Shown here: piece by piece, positions 10,499 through 19,542 of the stretch
How the letters are laid out: every line of letters starts with the position of its first letter
Position numbering within the stretch: position 1 is the first letter of the stretch
DNA from: Pararhodobacter aggregans
GTDB lineage: Bacteria; Pseudomonadota; Alphaproteobacteria; Rhodobacterales; Rhodobacteraceae
Direction: 5' to 3'
Assembly: GCF_003075525.1 (NCBI RefSeq)
Contig: NZ_QDDR01000002.1
Coordinates: 186,001-250,000, forward strand
Length of the DNA stretch: 64,000 nucleotides
The notes under the pieces: model-generated
Database searches by the model: none
Told to the model about the DNA's origin: nothing
What the model saw: only the letters and a program-made list of their open reading frames with translations
Translations under genes and position numbers: made by a program

Positions 10499-12130
10499 CT
10501 ACTGCAACGTCTCCTCTTCCCCCGACAGGCAGGCCGCGACGTCCTCGGAAAACCGTCGCGGCCGCCCTTCAAGCAACATCGTTGTCGGGTCGCCGGGGTC
10601 TCGCTGAACTGCGGGCATGCCATGAGCGCGCAGGGCCTCGGCGCAGCCCACCCAGTCGCCGTCCGGTTCCGGGCGGTTCAGCGAGGCCCAGCCCAGCGTG
10701 CCCGAGACATCGTCGCCGAACCCGTGCTGCGCCCGCCAGGATGCCCCGTGTGTCAGCAGGAATTCCTTCATCGCACGGTCTCCTCGGAAAACCGCGTGGT
10801 TCAGTGCGCTCGCGTTCCAGTCGCCGCCGCATGTCTCGACGGGCCAGCCAAGGGATACCATGACCTGCACGGCATCCGAGGCTCCGGCGGCGGCAAGTTC
10901 CGGCAGCAGGCGCAGATCTGCCTGATCCAGCCGGGACAGCAGGTCCGGCTCCGCCGCGAGGATGCGCCGGGCCGCGTCGGCGTCGGCCCCTGCGCAGGCG
11001 GCGATGAATTGCTCGTCGCGCGGGGACGACACCTGCGCCCCATGGTCGCCCAGCAGCGCCGCAACGGCTGGCAGCCCGTAGCGCAGTGCCAGCTGCGCGG
11101 CCGAAAGACCTGCCTCTGTTCGCGCCAATGCCGAAACGCCTGCGTCGAGCAGGGCCTGGATATGCGCGGGCGAGCGCCGCCGGCGTATCGCCCAGAACAG
11201 CAGCCGTCCGTCATCCAGTTCCGGCGCCTCTCTGGCATGGTCGAGCAGCAGCCGGAGCGTGGCAACGTCGTCCATGTCCAGAACCCGGAAAAGGGCATTC
11301 GTCCCGGTCACCGTGGCGCCCGCTTCGAGCAGCAGCCTCGTGCAGGCCGGACCGTCGAGCGAATGATAGAGCGACTCGCCGTCATCGGGATCGGCACCGG
11401 CCTCGAGCAGAAGCGCCGTCAACGCCGCATCATGGTTGCGCCCCGCAGCGCCGTAGAGCGCGGAGAGCGGCGTGCGCTCGTCTGGTGCCGCGAGTGAGGC
11501 GGGCGGCCAGCGGCTGCCGACCCGCTGGTTCGGATCAGCGCCGGAGGCGAGCAGGAGGCGCACGGTTTCCACGATCCGGGGGCGGAAGGCTTCATTCCCG
11601 ATCAGGCTCGAATGGGTCGCCGCCAGAAGCGGTGGCAAGGCCAGCGGCCCGGCCGGGCGATTGATCCATGTGCTGTCCTCGGCAATCGCCTGCCGCACCT
11701 GCGCGATATCGCCGGTGGCGCAGGCGGTGACCGCGCAGCCCTGCGCGACATCCGGGTATGTTTCGAGAAGCCGGGCGGCATGTGACGGGCGGGGGTTGTC
11801 CATGCCGCCGCAGATGTCGCCCGCATGAAGGGCCCGCAGAAACGCGGTTCGGCGCGTGGTCGCATCCTCATCCCGCAGCCGGGCGGTGTCGACGAAAGCC
11901 GCCATCGCGCTCCAGGAGGGGAAGCCGTATTCGCGGGCGAGGCAGGATTGCGCGTCGTGCAGCCGGAATCCGGCGTTGCGGATGGCGTCATCCGGCTGGC
12001 CCGCAGCGGCCGGAAGCGAGGCCCGGAACCGATTGATCGCGGCGGCATCGCCGGAACGGAAGGCGGCGAGAAGCTCCTTTGCCTGCCGCTTCAGCTGGTC
12101 GGGATTCGGTCTGTCGGGAAGGGTGTGCAT
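10499..12130 (-). CDS. Ankyrin-repeat protein
   Basis: A 543-residue protein. The N-terminal ~80 residues (QAKELLAAFRSGD, LAREYGFPSWSAM) are the domain often found before ankyrin repeats in proteobacterial proteins. Many degenerate ankyrin units follow, for example RTPLSALYGAAGRNHDAALT, LLEAGADPDDGESLYHSL and SALNHAVFRGDRAMKEFLLT. No signal peptide or membrane segment is seen, so it should be cytoplasmic and act in protein binding. I chose the start at 12130 because a full GGAGG lies 6 bases upstream. It converges on prpB and has no obvious functional link to it. Confidence 0.85.
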   Translation of the reverse strand: MHTLPDRPNPDQLKRQAKELLAAFRSGDAAAINRFRASLPAAAGQPDDAIRNAGFRLHDAQSCLAREYGFPSWSAMAAFVDTARLRDEDATTRRTAFLRALHAGDICGGMDNPRPSHAARLLETYPDVAQGCAVTACATGDIAQVRQAIAEDSTWINRPAGPLALPPLLAATHSSLIGNEAFRPRIVETVRLLLASGADPNQRVGSRWPPASLAAPDERTPLSALYGAAGRNHDAALTALLLEAGADPDDGESLYHSLDGPACTRLLLEAGATVTGTNALFRVLDMDDVATLRLLLDHAREAPELDDGRLLFWAIRRRRSPAHIQALLDAGVSALARTEAGLSAAQLALRYGLPAVAALLGDHGAQVSSPRDEQFIAACAGADADAARRILAAEPDLLSRLDQADLRLLPELAAAGASDAVQVMVSLGWPVETCGGDWNASALNHAVFRGDRAMKEFLLTHGASWRAQHGFGDDVSGTLGWASLNRPEPDGDWVGCAEALRAHGMPAVQRDPGDPTTMLLEGRPRRFSEDVAACLSGEEETLQ

Positions 12131-12687
12131 GCAAACCTCCGTGCGATGGAACGCCGACGACCCGCAAACCGGCAGCACAAAGGTCTGGAAACCTGACAGG
12201 CTTCGATCAAGGGGGCTCTGCCCTTCCCGCGGGTCCGGAGGCGGCTTGAACCGCAAGACGAGAATTAGCGGTGGAGACGTGCCCTGTCAAACGGGTGCGC
12301 CTCTGGCCGGTCAGAGCGGTTCGCCGACATCGTTCCCCGTTGCCATCCGGATCGGCAAGGATGAAGGGCCGCAGGCCCTGAGCAACGCAGCGGTCATCAC
12401 GGACCGGGCATCCGGCACCGGCCCATGCGCCACGTTGAAGCGCGGTGCGCGAGTGCCCTTTTTTGGTGTCAGGGGCAATTCTCGGTCGTCACCGCGCAAC
12501 ATCGCGTCTCCCCAGGGATCGCCGTTGTCGAACATTGTTTCGAGGCCGGGAAAAGTGGACCGGAAAGCTCCCGCGTCAAACGGGGGAATTTCCCCGGATC
12601 AAAGCGCCCTGAGGTCGAAGGCGCCCCGCCCGGCAAGCAGCCGGTCCGCGCCGGAAGATCCACGCGACCGAGCCCCTCGGGAGCCTG
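12131..12687. other. Intergenic region, no supported gene
   Basis: About 560 bases between the ankyrin gene start and the TRAP large-permease stop. Short open frames on both strands (a 74-codon minus-strand frame at 12311-12535 is the best) show no recognised motif and no good ribosome site. The part next to 12130 must contain the ankyrin gene promoter. A weak CCGAG-CCC-CTCGG hairpin at 12668-12680 could end the TRAP operon. Confidence 0.4.
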
Positions 12688-14151
12688 TTAGCCGCCCAGA
12701 CTGGCGCCCGGCAGCCAGGTCACAAGCCCCGGCATCAGGATCAGCGCGACCAGCACGACCAAGGCGGTGGCAGCGAAGGGCGCCACGCCCTGAAACACGG
12801 TCGTCAGGCTGATCGGCCGGCCGAGATTGGTCTCTGGGTCGTCGGCGATGCGATGCACGATGAAGGCCAGGATCCCCAGGGGCGGGGTCAGCAGGCCGAC
12901 CTCGGCCATCACCACCAGGAAGACGCCGAACCACAGCGGATCGACGCCCACCGCCTGCAGGGGCACCAGCAGGACCGGGATCGTCAGCAGCATCATGGCC
13001 AGGGTATCCATGAACATCCCCAGCACCATGTAGACCAGGATCAGGATCAGCAGCAGCTCGATCCTGCCCAGCTCGGACCCGACGATCAGCCCGGCCAGTG
13101 CATTGGGCACCTGGCTGAGGGCCATGACCCGCGACAGCACCGCAACGCCGATAATCAGCAGGAAGATGGCGGCGGTCCCGGTCAGCGTGCCCACCGCCGA
13201 GTCGCGGAGCAACCGGCCGATGGCGCGCCAGCCCGTCCCCTGTCGCCGCTGGTGCAGGACACCGAAGATCAGCGCCGCCAGCATGCCGAACACCCCGGCC
13301 TCGGTCGCGGTGGCCACGCCCAGAAACAGCCCGCCCACCACGATCAGCACGATCAGCGCCACCGGCGCGACCGCCGCCAACGAGCGCAACCGCGCGGGCC
13401 AGCCGCCCGGCTCGCCCCTCTGGCGGGGGGCCGAGGCGGGGAACAGGATCGCCCAGCCGATGATGGTCGTGGCAAAGGCGATTGCCAGCAGGATGCCCGG
13501 CACGATCCCCGCCAGCAATTGCGGCCCGATCGGGACCGACGCGGCCCCGGCGTAGATCACCAGCAGCAGCGAGGGCGGGATGATCTGTCCCAGCGTGCCG
13601 GCGGCAGCGACCGAGCCGACGGCGAGGCGCGGATGGTAGCCCGATTTCAGCATCTCGGGGATCGAGACGCGCCCCAGCGCATAGGTGATGCCGATGGTGC
13701 TGCCGCTCGACGCGGCCAGAATCGCCCCGGCGAAATTCGTGGCCACCGCCAGACCGCCGGGCAACCAGCCCAGCCAGCGCCGCGCCGTGTCATAGGCGGC
13801 CGAGGTGAGGCCGGTCTTCCACAGGATCATGCCCATCAGGATGAACATCGGGATCACGCTGTAGGACCACGACGCCGTGCTGTCATAGGCGACGGATTTC
13901 ATGGTCGAGATCGCCACCCGCGGCCCGTTCATCGCGTAAAGGCCCAGAAGGCCCGCGCCCAGCATGGCGATGCCGACCGGCAGGCCCAGAAGCAGCAGCA
14001 GGATGCTGAGCGCGATCACCAGAATGCCGATGGTCTGCCGCGACAGCGACAGGCCCAGCATGGCGGCGCCGACCAAGACCGAGGCCAGAAGTACGCCGGC
14101 AAAGATCCACAGGCCGATGCGGCCCCGGGCGGCGGGTGGAGAGCCCGTCAT
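12688..14151 (-). CDS. TRAP transporter large membrane subunit (DctM family)
   Basis: A 487-residue polytopic membrane protein with about 13 hydrophobic segments and the DctM signature regions, such as GLPVGIAMLGAG in the first third, LAASSGSTIGITYALGR in the middle and GLLTPPLGILAF near the C-terminus. It forms the Na+-driven channel of a tripartite ATP-independent periplasmic transporter. It is the last gene of the dctP-dctQ-dctM unit and starts 4 bases after the dctQ stop. The solute is likely a carboxylate, perhaps the acid activated by the ligase at 24648-26186. Confidence 0.92.
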   Translation of the reverse strand: MTGSPPAARGRIGLWIFAGVLLASVLVGAAMLGLSLSRQTIGILVIALSILLLLLGLPVGIAMLGAGLLGLYAMNGPRVAISTMKSVAYDSTASWSYSVIPMFILMGMILWKTGLTSAAYDTARRWLGWLPGGLAVATNFAGAILAASSGSTIGITYALGRVSIPEMLKSGYHPRLAVGSVAAAGTLGQIIPPSLLLVIYAGAASVPIGPQLLAGIVPGILLAIAFATTIIGWAILFPASAPRQRGEPGGWPARLRSLAAVAPVALIVLIVVGGLFLGVATATEAGVFGMLAALIFGVLHQRRQGTGWRAIGRLLRDSAVGTLTGTAAIFLLIIGVAVLSRVMALSQVPNALAGLIVGSELGRIELLLILILVYMVLGMFMDTLAMMLLTIPVLLVPLQAVGVDPLWFGVFLVVMAEVGLLTPPLGILAFIVHRIADDPETNLGRPISLTTVFQGVAPFAATALVVLVALILMPGLVTWLPGASLGG

Positions 14152-14155
14152 CCGC

Positions 14156-14674
14156 TCACGCCCGCGCCGCAGAATGGAAACCGCGCCAGGCCGTGGCGAG
14201 ATATTGCAGCGCCAGCATCGTCAGACCGGCGACGGCGACGAAGGCGAAGGGCCAGATCGGCACCGGCGGTTGCGAGGCGGTGGTGCGGCGCAGCTGGGCG
14301 CCGTGCAGCGCCTCTTGCAGCGAATACCAGGCCAGCAGGACCAGCAAGGCGGCGGCGACCAGCGCGAAGATCGCCTCGGCCGCGCCCCGCATCCGGGGCG
14401 AGAGACTGTCGAGCAGCATGGTGACGCGGATCTGCTCGCCCATCCGCTCGGCATGCCCCAGCGCCAGCAGCGTCAGCATCGGCATCCACCATTGCGCCGT
14501 CATCTCCAGCGCGCCGGGTTGCGGGCGGTTGAACAGGGTCCGCCCGATGACATCGACGGCGACGGTGGCCACCATCAACCCCATGGCCAGCCCCGCCAGC
14601 AGCAGAAAGAACGCGCTGAGCCGGTCGATCATCCGGATCGGCCAGGGGCTGGGCGGGTCGGCAAGGGTCATCAT
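14156..14674 (-). CDS. TRAP transporter small membrane subunit (DctQ family)
   Basis: A protein of about 172 residues with four membrane helices and the DctQ pattern VAVDVIGRTLFNRP after helix 1. It bridges the binding protein and the large subunit. The start is uncertain: an ATG at 14674 (used here) or 14671, or a GTG at 14695; none has a strong ribosome site. A strong hairpin lies between dctP and this gene. Confidence 0.88.
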   Translation of the reverse strand: MMTLADPPSPWPIRMIDRLSAFFLLLAGLAMGLMVATVAVDVIGRTLFNRPQPGALEMTAQWWMPMLTLLALGHAERMGEQIRVTMLLDSLSPRMRGAAEAIFALVAAALLVLLAWYSLQEALHGAQLRRTTASQPPVPIWPFAFVAVAGLTMLALQYLATAWRGFHSAARA

Positions 14675-14705
14675 GCGGCCTATCGGAGCGGACACGGGGG
14701 TAACG

Positions 14706-14739
14706 GCGCCGCCGCCCGCGCCGGAAGGCGGGCGGCGGC
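14706..14739 (-). terminator. Intercistronic hairpin between dctP and dctQ
   Basis: GCCGCCGCCCGC and GGCGGGCGGCGGC form a near-perfect GC stem of about 12 bp around a short loop. It sits in the gap between the binding-protein stop and the small-permease start. Such hairpins usually protect the upstream message or attenuate, so that the periplasmic binding protein is made in excess over the permeases. Confidence 0.5.
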
Positions 14740-14747
14740 GCAGGATG

Positions 14748-15953
14748 TCACTGGATCATCAGGCCGGGAAGGACCTCATCGTTGAACCGGGCGATGAAGG
14801 GTTCGAGGTCGACATCGCCCAGAACCCGGAAGGCCTCGACAATCGCTTCGGGGGTGCGTTCGGCCACCGGGATGCCCTGTTCCTCCAGCACGCCGGTCCA
14901 ATAGGCGATCCGCGCCAGATAGGCGTCGATCACCGCCTGCGCGTCGCCGACCGCGGCCGGGGCGTTGCCCGCCATCGCCGCCACGTATTCCGCGCGCTGC
15001 GCGGCGGCGACCGGCTCCAGCTCGGACACGTCGTTGGTATGGACCCCGCCCGAGGCGATCAGTTCACCCGCCGCGGCCTCGATCCGCATGTAGCCTTGCC
15101 AGATGGCCTGCGCAGCCCTTGCGTTGGCGCCGATGATGAAGTTCTGCAACTCGACCGGGAAGCTGTTCCAGGTGTCGAGGTTCATCACCCAGGTCGAGGC
15201 CTGCAATTGCGCGAAGGTCACCGGCACATATTCGGGCGCCACGTCGCGCAGCGTCAGCCCGTCGACGTATTGGTTCGGGTTGATGACCATGCAGTCGAAG
15301 ACGCCGCGTTGCAGCCCCTCATAGGCCTCGTTGAAGGCGATGGAGACCGGGGTCATGCCCAAAGCCTCGGCGGTCGAGGACCAGACCGAGCCGATGGCCC
15401 GCGCGCGGATTCCCTGCGCCGTGGCCAGCGAGTTGACCGGCTTGTTGCACAACAGGTTATAGGCCGGGGTCGAGGTGCCCTGCAGCACCACCAGATTATG
15501 TCCCGCGTATTCCTCGGTCACGGCGGGCAGGGTCAGCAGGGTTTCCAGCGCCGTGGCGCCGCCCGCGGCAACGTCATGCACGGTCGAGCCGGACAGCGCC
15601 GCCCCCATGCCGAAGAGCCAGGCGGCGACCGGCAGATCCTGCGGGTAATAGGTGGGGATAATCAGCCCGATATCCGCCACCCCGTCGCTGACCCCGCTCA
15701 GCGTTCCGGTCGCGTTCAGCAATGACGAGGACCAGTAATTCTCGAATGTGATGCGGCCTTGGGTGAACTCGGTGATCTCCTGCTCCCAGGCGACCATGGC
15801 GCGGCCGAAATTGGCCGTCTCGTTGCCCGAGAAATCGGCCAGCCGCAGCACCCGCGGCTCCAGCCCCTCGAGCCAATCCTGCGCCAGTCCCGGCGTGGCC
15901 GACAGAACCAGCCCCAGAACCGCCACGCAGACCTTCCCTGTTGAACGCGTCAT
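14748..15953 (-). CDS. TRAP transporter substrate-binding protein (DctP family)
   Basis: A 401-residue periplasmic protein. Residues 1-24 form a classic signal peptide ending GLAQ. The DctP fold is recognisable from residues about 60 to 330, including QGRITFENYWSSSLLNATG, VADIGLIIPTYYPQDLP and the carboxylate-binding arginine region QGIRARAIGSVWSS near residue 178. GGAGGA lies 5 bases before the ATG. It is the first gene of the TRAP unit, and the message likely begins in the 270-base leader upstream. The ligand is not evident. Confidence 0.92.
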   Translation of the reverse strand: MTRSTGKVCVAVLGLVLSATPGLAQDWLEGLEPRVLRLADFSGNETANFGRAMVAWEQEITEFTQGRITFENYWSSSLLNATGTLSGVSDGVADIGLIIPTYYPQDLPVAAWLFGMGAALSGSTVHDVAAGGATALETLLTLPAVTEEYAGHNLVVLQGTSTPAYNLLCNKPVNSLATAQGIRARAIGSVWSSTAEALGMTPVSIAFNEAYEGLQRGVFDCMVINPNQYVDGLTLRDVAPEYVPVTFAQLQASTWVMNLDTWNSFPVELQNFIIGANARAAQAIWQGYMRIEAAAGELIASGGVHTNDVSELEPVAAAQRAEYVAAMAGNAPAAVGDAQAVIDAYLARIAYWTGVLEEQGIPVAERTPEAIVEAFRVLGDVDLEPFIARFNDEVLPGLMIQ

Positions 15954-16198
15954 GTCTTCCTCCCAACCCGAAAATAGATCCCGATGCAGCTCTCCCTGCT
16001 GCGTTCGACGACGCTAGCATATCCTACGATGTGAACAAACAGAAACACGTCTTGGCGATGGATTTGGCGTGGTTTGGCCGAGGCGGGCACGATAATTCCC
16101 GGAAATTGCCTGATTCTGGGGTTTTCGGTGCGAAAACTACCCATCCGCCCCCTCACATGCTGAACGCCGAGGGCAAAAGTGTTCCGTATAGTGGGATA

Positions 16199-16223
16199 AT
16201 TGGTCCCGCATGTTGGGACCGAT
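16199..16223 (-). terminator. Hairpin downstream of the TPP-enzyme operon
   Basis: GGTCCC (16202-16207) and GGGACC (16215-16220) with a 7-base loop, extended to about 9 bp with one G-T pair, lie just past the stop of the leftward operon 16227-21610. On the minus strand it is followed by AATTAT only, so it is a weak candidate terminator. The rest of 15954-16198 presumably holds the dctP promoter. Confidence 0.4.
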
Positions 16224-16226
16224 CCC

Positions 16227-17840
16227 CTACCACATGGCGACCTGATCGGGATTGAGGCGGACGTCGATCAGGAACGGCCGGCTCCGGTCGCGCGCCTCCA
16301 GCGTCGCGGGCAGCGCCGCCAGTGATTCGGGGGACGAGACCCGCAAAGCCTCGGCCCCGAAGGCCCGGGCGACGGTGCAGAAATCGGGCCAGTCGAAGAG
16401 CGCGATGGCCGGGTCGCGCTGCTTTTCCACGAACTGGATATGCTCGGCGCCATAGGCGCCATCGTTGAAGACCACGACGATCAGGTCCAGCGTCTCGCGC
16501 GTGGCGGTGTGGAATTCGGTCAGGTTCCCCAGCATGAAGCCGCCGTCGCCGCAGACCAGCACCGCCGTCCGGTCGCGCCGGGTGGCGGCGGCGCCGATGG
16601 CGGCCCCCATGCCCAGACCGATCGACCCGAAGCTGGCGGTGGTGACATGATCCAGCGGGCCCGGGACGCTCAACTGCGCATAGCTGCGCACCATCCAGCG
16701 CCCGGCATCGGTAATCAGCGTGCGCTCGGCTGGCAGGATCCGGTCGAGTTGTTGCAAAGTGGTCAGGAAATCCACCGCGCCCGGACCGGGATCGCGCGCA
16801 ACCGCCGGGGGCGGCCTGTCGAGGCCCTGCGCGGGCAGGGTCTGCGTGAAGCCCGAGCCCGGGATCTCGGCCTCGTCCAGCCAGTGCAGGAACGTCGTCG
16901 CCACATCCTCGGACCGGCCCAGAATCGCGACATCGGCGGTGGCGTTGCGGCCCAGATCCTCGGCCCGGTCGGCGATCTGGATGATGCGCCGGTCGCGCAG
17001 GAACGCGCCCTGCGCGGTGGTGTGGAAGTTCAGGCTGGCGCCAAAGGCGATCAGGCAATCGCAGCGCGCCAGGGCCTCGGCGGCGGCGGGGGTGCTGACG
17101 GTGCCGTGGATGCCCAGCACATGATCCGCGCCCGCGAACAGCGATTTCGCCCGCATCGTTGTGGCCAGCGGCGCGTCGATCCGCTGCGCCAGCCGGATCA
17201 GCGCCTCGCGCGCGCCAATCGCGCCGCGTCCGGCCAGCACCACCGGCGCGCGGGCGGCGGCGATGATGCCGATGGCATGGTCCAGCGCCTCGCCGGTCAG
17301 CTCGCCCGGCGGCAGCTCAGGCACATGGGCGCTGGCCGGGCGCCAGTCCGCAGCCTCCCACAGCAGATCGGCGGGCATGTCCAGCACGACCGGCCGACGC
17401 TCGGCCCGCGCGCGGCGGGTGGCGCGGGCCAGATCGGCCAGGGCGGTGGCGGGCGCATGCAGGCGCTCGTACCCGGCGCCGCTGGACAGGACCACCGCGC
17501 GCTGGTCGATGGCCTGCAGGTTCTCGCGGTCCGCGGCCTTGACCGCGCCGCTGAGCAGCACCAGCGGCGTGTTGGACTTCACGGCCTCGGCCAGCGCGGT
17601 GACGCAATTGGTCAGGGCAGGGCCGTGGGTGACGGTGGCAAAGCCCGTCCCGCCCGAGACCATCGCCGCGCCCATCGCCATCAGCACCGCGCCATTCTCG
17701 CTGGCGGCGGCGACATAGGCGCCGCCGAAGCGGTGCTTGAAGTCGTCCACCAGATAGGCGTTGGCATCGCCCACCACGCCGAAGAGCGGCGTCTCGGCGG
17801 TTTCGGCCAGCCAGCGCGCCAGCGCCTCGAAGACCTTCAT
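16227..17840 (-). CDS. Thiamine-diphosphate-dependent enzyme (acetolactate synthase / benzoylformate decarboxylase superfamily)
   Basis: A 537-residue ThDP enzyme. The three-domain order is visible: the N-terminal PYR domain with the catalytic glutamate in AASENGAVLMA near residue 50, a central nucleotide-fold domain, and the C-terminal PP domain with the ThDP motif CGDGGFMLGN...VVFND near residue 433. It could decarboxylate a 2-oxoacid or ligate/cleave a 2-hydroxyacyl-CoA. The start at 17840 overlaps the upstream stop as ATGA. It is the last gene of a five-gene leftward operon with acyl-CoA dehydrogenases, an SDR and a nitronate-monooxygenase-like enzyme. Substrate unknown. Confidence 0.85.
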   Translation of the reverse strand: MKVFEALARWLAETAETPLFGVVGDANAYLVDDFKHRFGGAYVAAASENGAVLMAMGAAMVSGGTGFATVTHGPALTNCVTALAEAVKSNTPLVLLSGAVKAADRENLQAIDQRAVVLSSGAGYERLHAPATALADLARATRRARAERRPVVLDMPADLLWEAADWRPASAHVPELPPGELTGEALDHAIGIIAAARAPVVLAGRGAIGAREALIRLAQRIDAPLATTMRAKSLFAGADHVLGIHGTVSTPAAAEALARCDCLIAFGASLNFHTTAQGAFLRDRRIIQIADRAEDLGRNATADVAILGRSEDVATTFLHWLDEAEIPGSGFTQTLPAQGLDRPPPAVARDPGPGAVDFLTTLQQLDRILPAERTLITDAGRWMVRSYAQLSVPGPLDHVTTASFGSIGLGMGAAIGAAATRRDRTAVLVCGDGGFMLGNLTEFHTATRETLDLIVVVFNDGAYGAEHIQFVEKQRDPAIALFDWPDFCTVARAFGAEALRVSSPESLAALPATLEARDRSRPFLIDVRLNPDQVAMW

Positions 17841-18772
17841 GCGCCCCCTCCGAACGGGTTGGCCGCGGCCTGCGCCATGGCCGCGCGGTATTCCTGCGCC
17901 AGCCGGTCGCACAGCGCCCGCGCCCCCGGAATGTCGTGAATGCCGCCGACGCCATGCCCGGCCGACCAGACCCGGCTCCAGGCCTTCGCCTCGGTCTGCA
18001 TGTCCAGCGTGCCATGCGGCGGCAGCGCCTCGGGGTCCAGCCCGGCCGCGACGATGGAGGGGCGCAGGAAATTGGCGTTCACGCCCGAGATGTTGGGGGT
18101 ATAGAGGATGTCCTCGGCCCGGCTGTCCACGACCATCTGCTTGTAGCCCTCGGCCACCATCGCCTCGCGCGTGGCCAGAAACCGCGTGCCCAGATAGGCC
18201 AGATCCGCGCCCATCAGCCGGGCGGCGGCGATCTGCGCGCCGGTGTTGATCGCGCCCGAAAGCACCAGACAGCCGTCGAACACCGCGCGAAGCTCGGCCA
18301 GCAGGGCGAAGGGGCTGAGCGTCCCGGCGTGACCACCCGCCCCGGCGGCGACGGCGATCAGCCCGTCAACCCCGGCTGCGGCGGCCTTCTCGGCGTGGCG
18401 GCGGCCGATCACGTCGTGAAACACCAGCCCGCCATAGGATTGCACCGCCTGAACCACCTCGACCACCGCGCCCAGCGAGGTGATGACCAGCGGCACCTTG
18501 TGGCGCACCACGACCTCCAGATCGGCCTGAAGGCGGGGGTTCGAGCGATGGACGATCAGGTTGACACCGTAGGGCGCATCGCCCGGCGCCCGGCGTTCCG
18601 CGATCTGGTCGAGCCAGTCGGAAAAGCCCTGCGTGCTGCGCTGGTTCAGGGCGGGAAAGCTGCCGACCACCCCGCCGCGGCAGGTCTCGACCACCAGATC
18701 GGGGCCCGAGGTCAAAAACATCGGCGCGGCAATCGCGGGCAGGCGCAGGGGGCTGAGCGCGGCGGGGATCAT
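17837..18772 (-). CDS. Nitronate monooxygenase / NAD(P)H-dependent flavin oxidoreductase family protein
   Basis: A 311-residue TIM-barrel flavoprotein. It begins LSPLRLPAIAAPMFLTSGP and contains the flavin/phosphate segment VAAGAGGHAGTLSPFALL with the conserved GGHAG histidine near residue 143, and GAQIAAARLMGADLAYLGTR near residue 186. This family includes nitronate monooxygenases, enoyl-ACP reductase FabK and unsaturated acyl-CoA reductases. In an acyl-CoA operon, a role as an enoyl-CoA reductase or a detoxifying oxygenase is possible. Both ends overlap neighbours by ATGA. Confidence 0.82.
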   Translation of the reverse strand: MIPAALSPLRLPAIAAPMFLTSGPDLVVETCRGGVVGSFPALNQRSTQGFSDWLDQIAERRAPGDAPYGVNLIVHRSNPRLQADLEVVVRHKVPLVITSLGAVVEVVQAVQSYGGLVFHDVIGRRHAEKAAAAGVDGLIAVAAGAGGHAGTLSPFALLAELRAVFDGCLVLSGAINTGAQIAAARLMGADLAYLGTRFLATREAMVAEGYKQMVVDSRAEDILYTPNISGVNANFLRPSIVAAGLDPEALPPHGTLDMQTEAKAWSRVWSAGHGVGGIHDIPGARALCDRLAQEYRAAMAQAAANPFGGGA

Positions 18773-19542
18773 TCGACGCGCACCGCGCTGAGGGCGGCCT
18801 CGGACAGGTATTTCGTGCTGCTCCAGCCGCCGTCCACCGCCAGCACCTGCCCGTTGATCCAGCCCGAGGCCGGTTGCGACAGCCACAGGATCGCCTGCGC
18901 CACGTCCTCGGCCGTGCCGGCGCGGTGGCTGGGGGTCATCTCGGTGTTCATCCGGCGAAAGGCCTCGTTCTGCAGGCGGTGTTCGGTCATCGGCGTCGGC
19001 ACCACGCCCGGCGCCACGGCATTCGCGCGGATCCTCGAGGCGCCGTATTGCGCCGCCAGATGCAGCGTCAGCGCGTTCAGCCCGCCCTTGGCCGCGGAAT
19101 AGGCCCCGCCCCGCAACCCGCCGACCAGCGCGAAGGTCGAGGACACGTTGACGATGCTGGCCGGGGTCGAAAAGGCGGGCAGGGCGGCGCGGATCATGCG
19201 GAAGGGCGCGCGCAGCATCAGGTCCAGAAACTGGTCCAACATCGCGTCGTCGGTTTCATGCACGGGTTTTGGGCTGCCGACGCCCGCGTTGTTCACCAGA
19301 TGATCCAGCCGCCCGAACCGCTCCAGCGCCAGTGCGACCGCGCGGTCGGGCGTGTCCTCGGCGGTGACATCCGCGACCAGCGTGGCCAGCGGCGCGGGCA
19401 GGTCGGCGCAGGCGGCCTCGGCCCTTGCCATCTTGTCGGGATCGCGGGCGACGCCGACCACGGCGATGCCCGCGCGCAGAAAGGCCTGCGCCGTGACCAG
19501 GCCGATGCCGCTGGACATCCCGGTAATGAGAGCGACGCGCAT
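18769..19542 (-). CDS. Short-chain dehydrogenase/reductase
   Basis: A 257-residue classical SDR. TGMSSGIG at residue 8 binds the nucleotide, NNAG is near residue 86, the catalytic serine is in NVSSTFAL near residue 136, and YSAAK near residue 150 supplies Tyr and Lys. It probably oxidises a hydroxyacyl-CoA or alcohol intermediate. The start at 19542 follows AGGAG-like sequence and shares one base with the preceding stop (TGATG). An earlier in-frame ATG would extend deep into the acyl-CoA dehydrogenase gene and is not family-like. Confidence 0.9.
   Translation of the reverse strand: MRVALITGMSSGIGLVTAQAFLRAGIAVVGVARDPDKMARAEAACADLPAPLATLVADVTAEDTPDRAVALALERFGRLDHLVNNAGVGSPKPVHETDDAMLDQFLDLMLRAPFRMIRAALPAFSTPASIVNVSSTFALVGGLRGGAYSAAKGGLNALTLHLAAQYGASRIRANAVAPGVVPTPMTEHRLQNEAFRRMNTEMTPSHRAGTAEDVAQAILWLSQPASGWINGQVLAVDGGWSSTKYLSEAALSAVRVE

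Noticed and set aside
12853-14424. A 523-codon plus-strand frame opposite TRAP dctM/dctQ
   Set aside because: Gln/Arg/His/Asp-rich shadow of a hydrophobic membrane protein gene; no motif.
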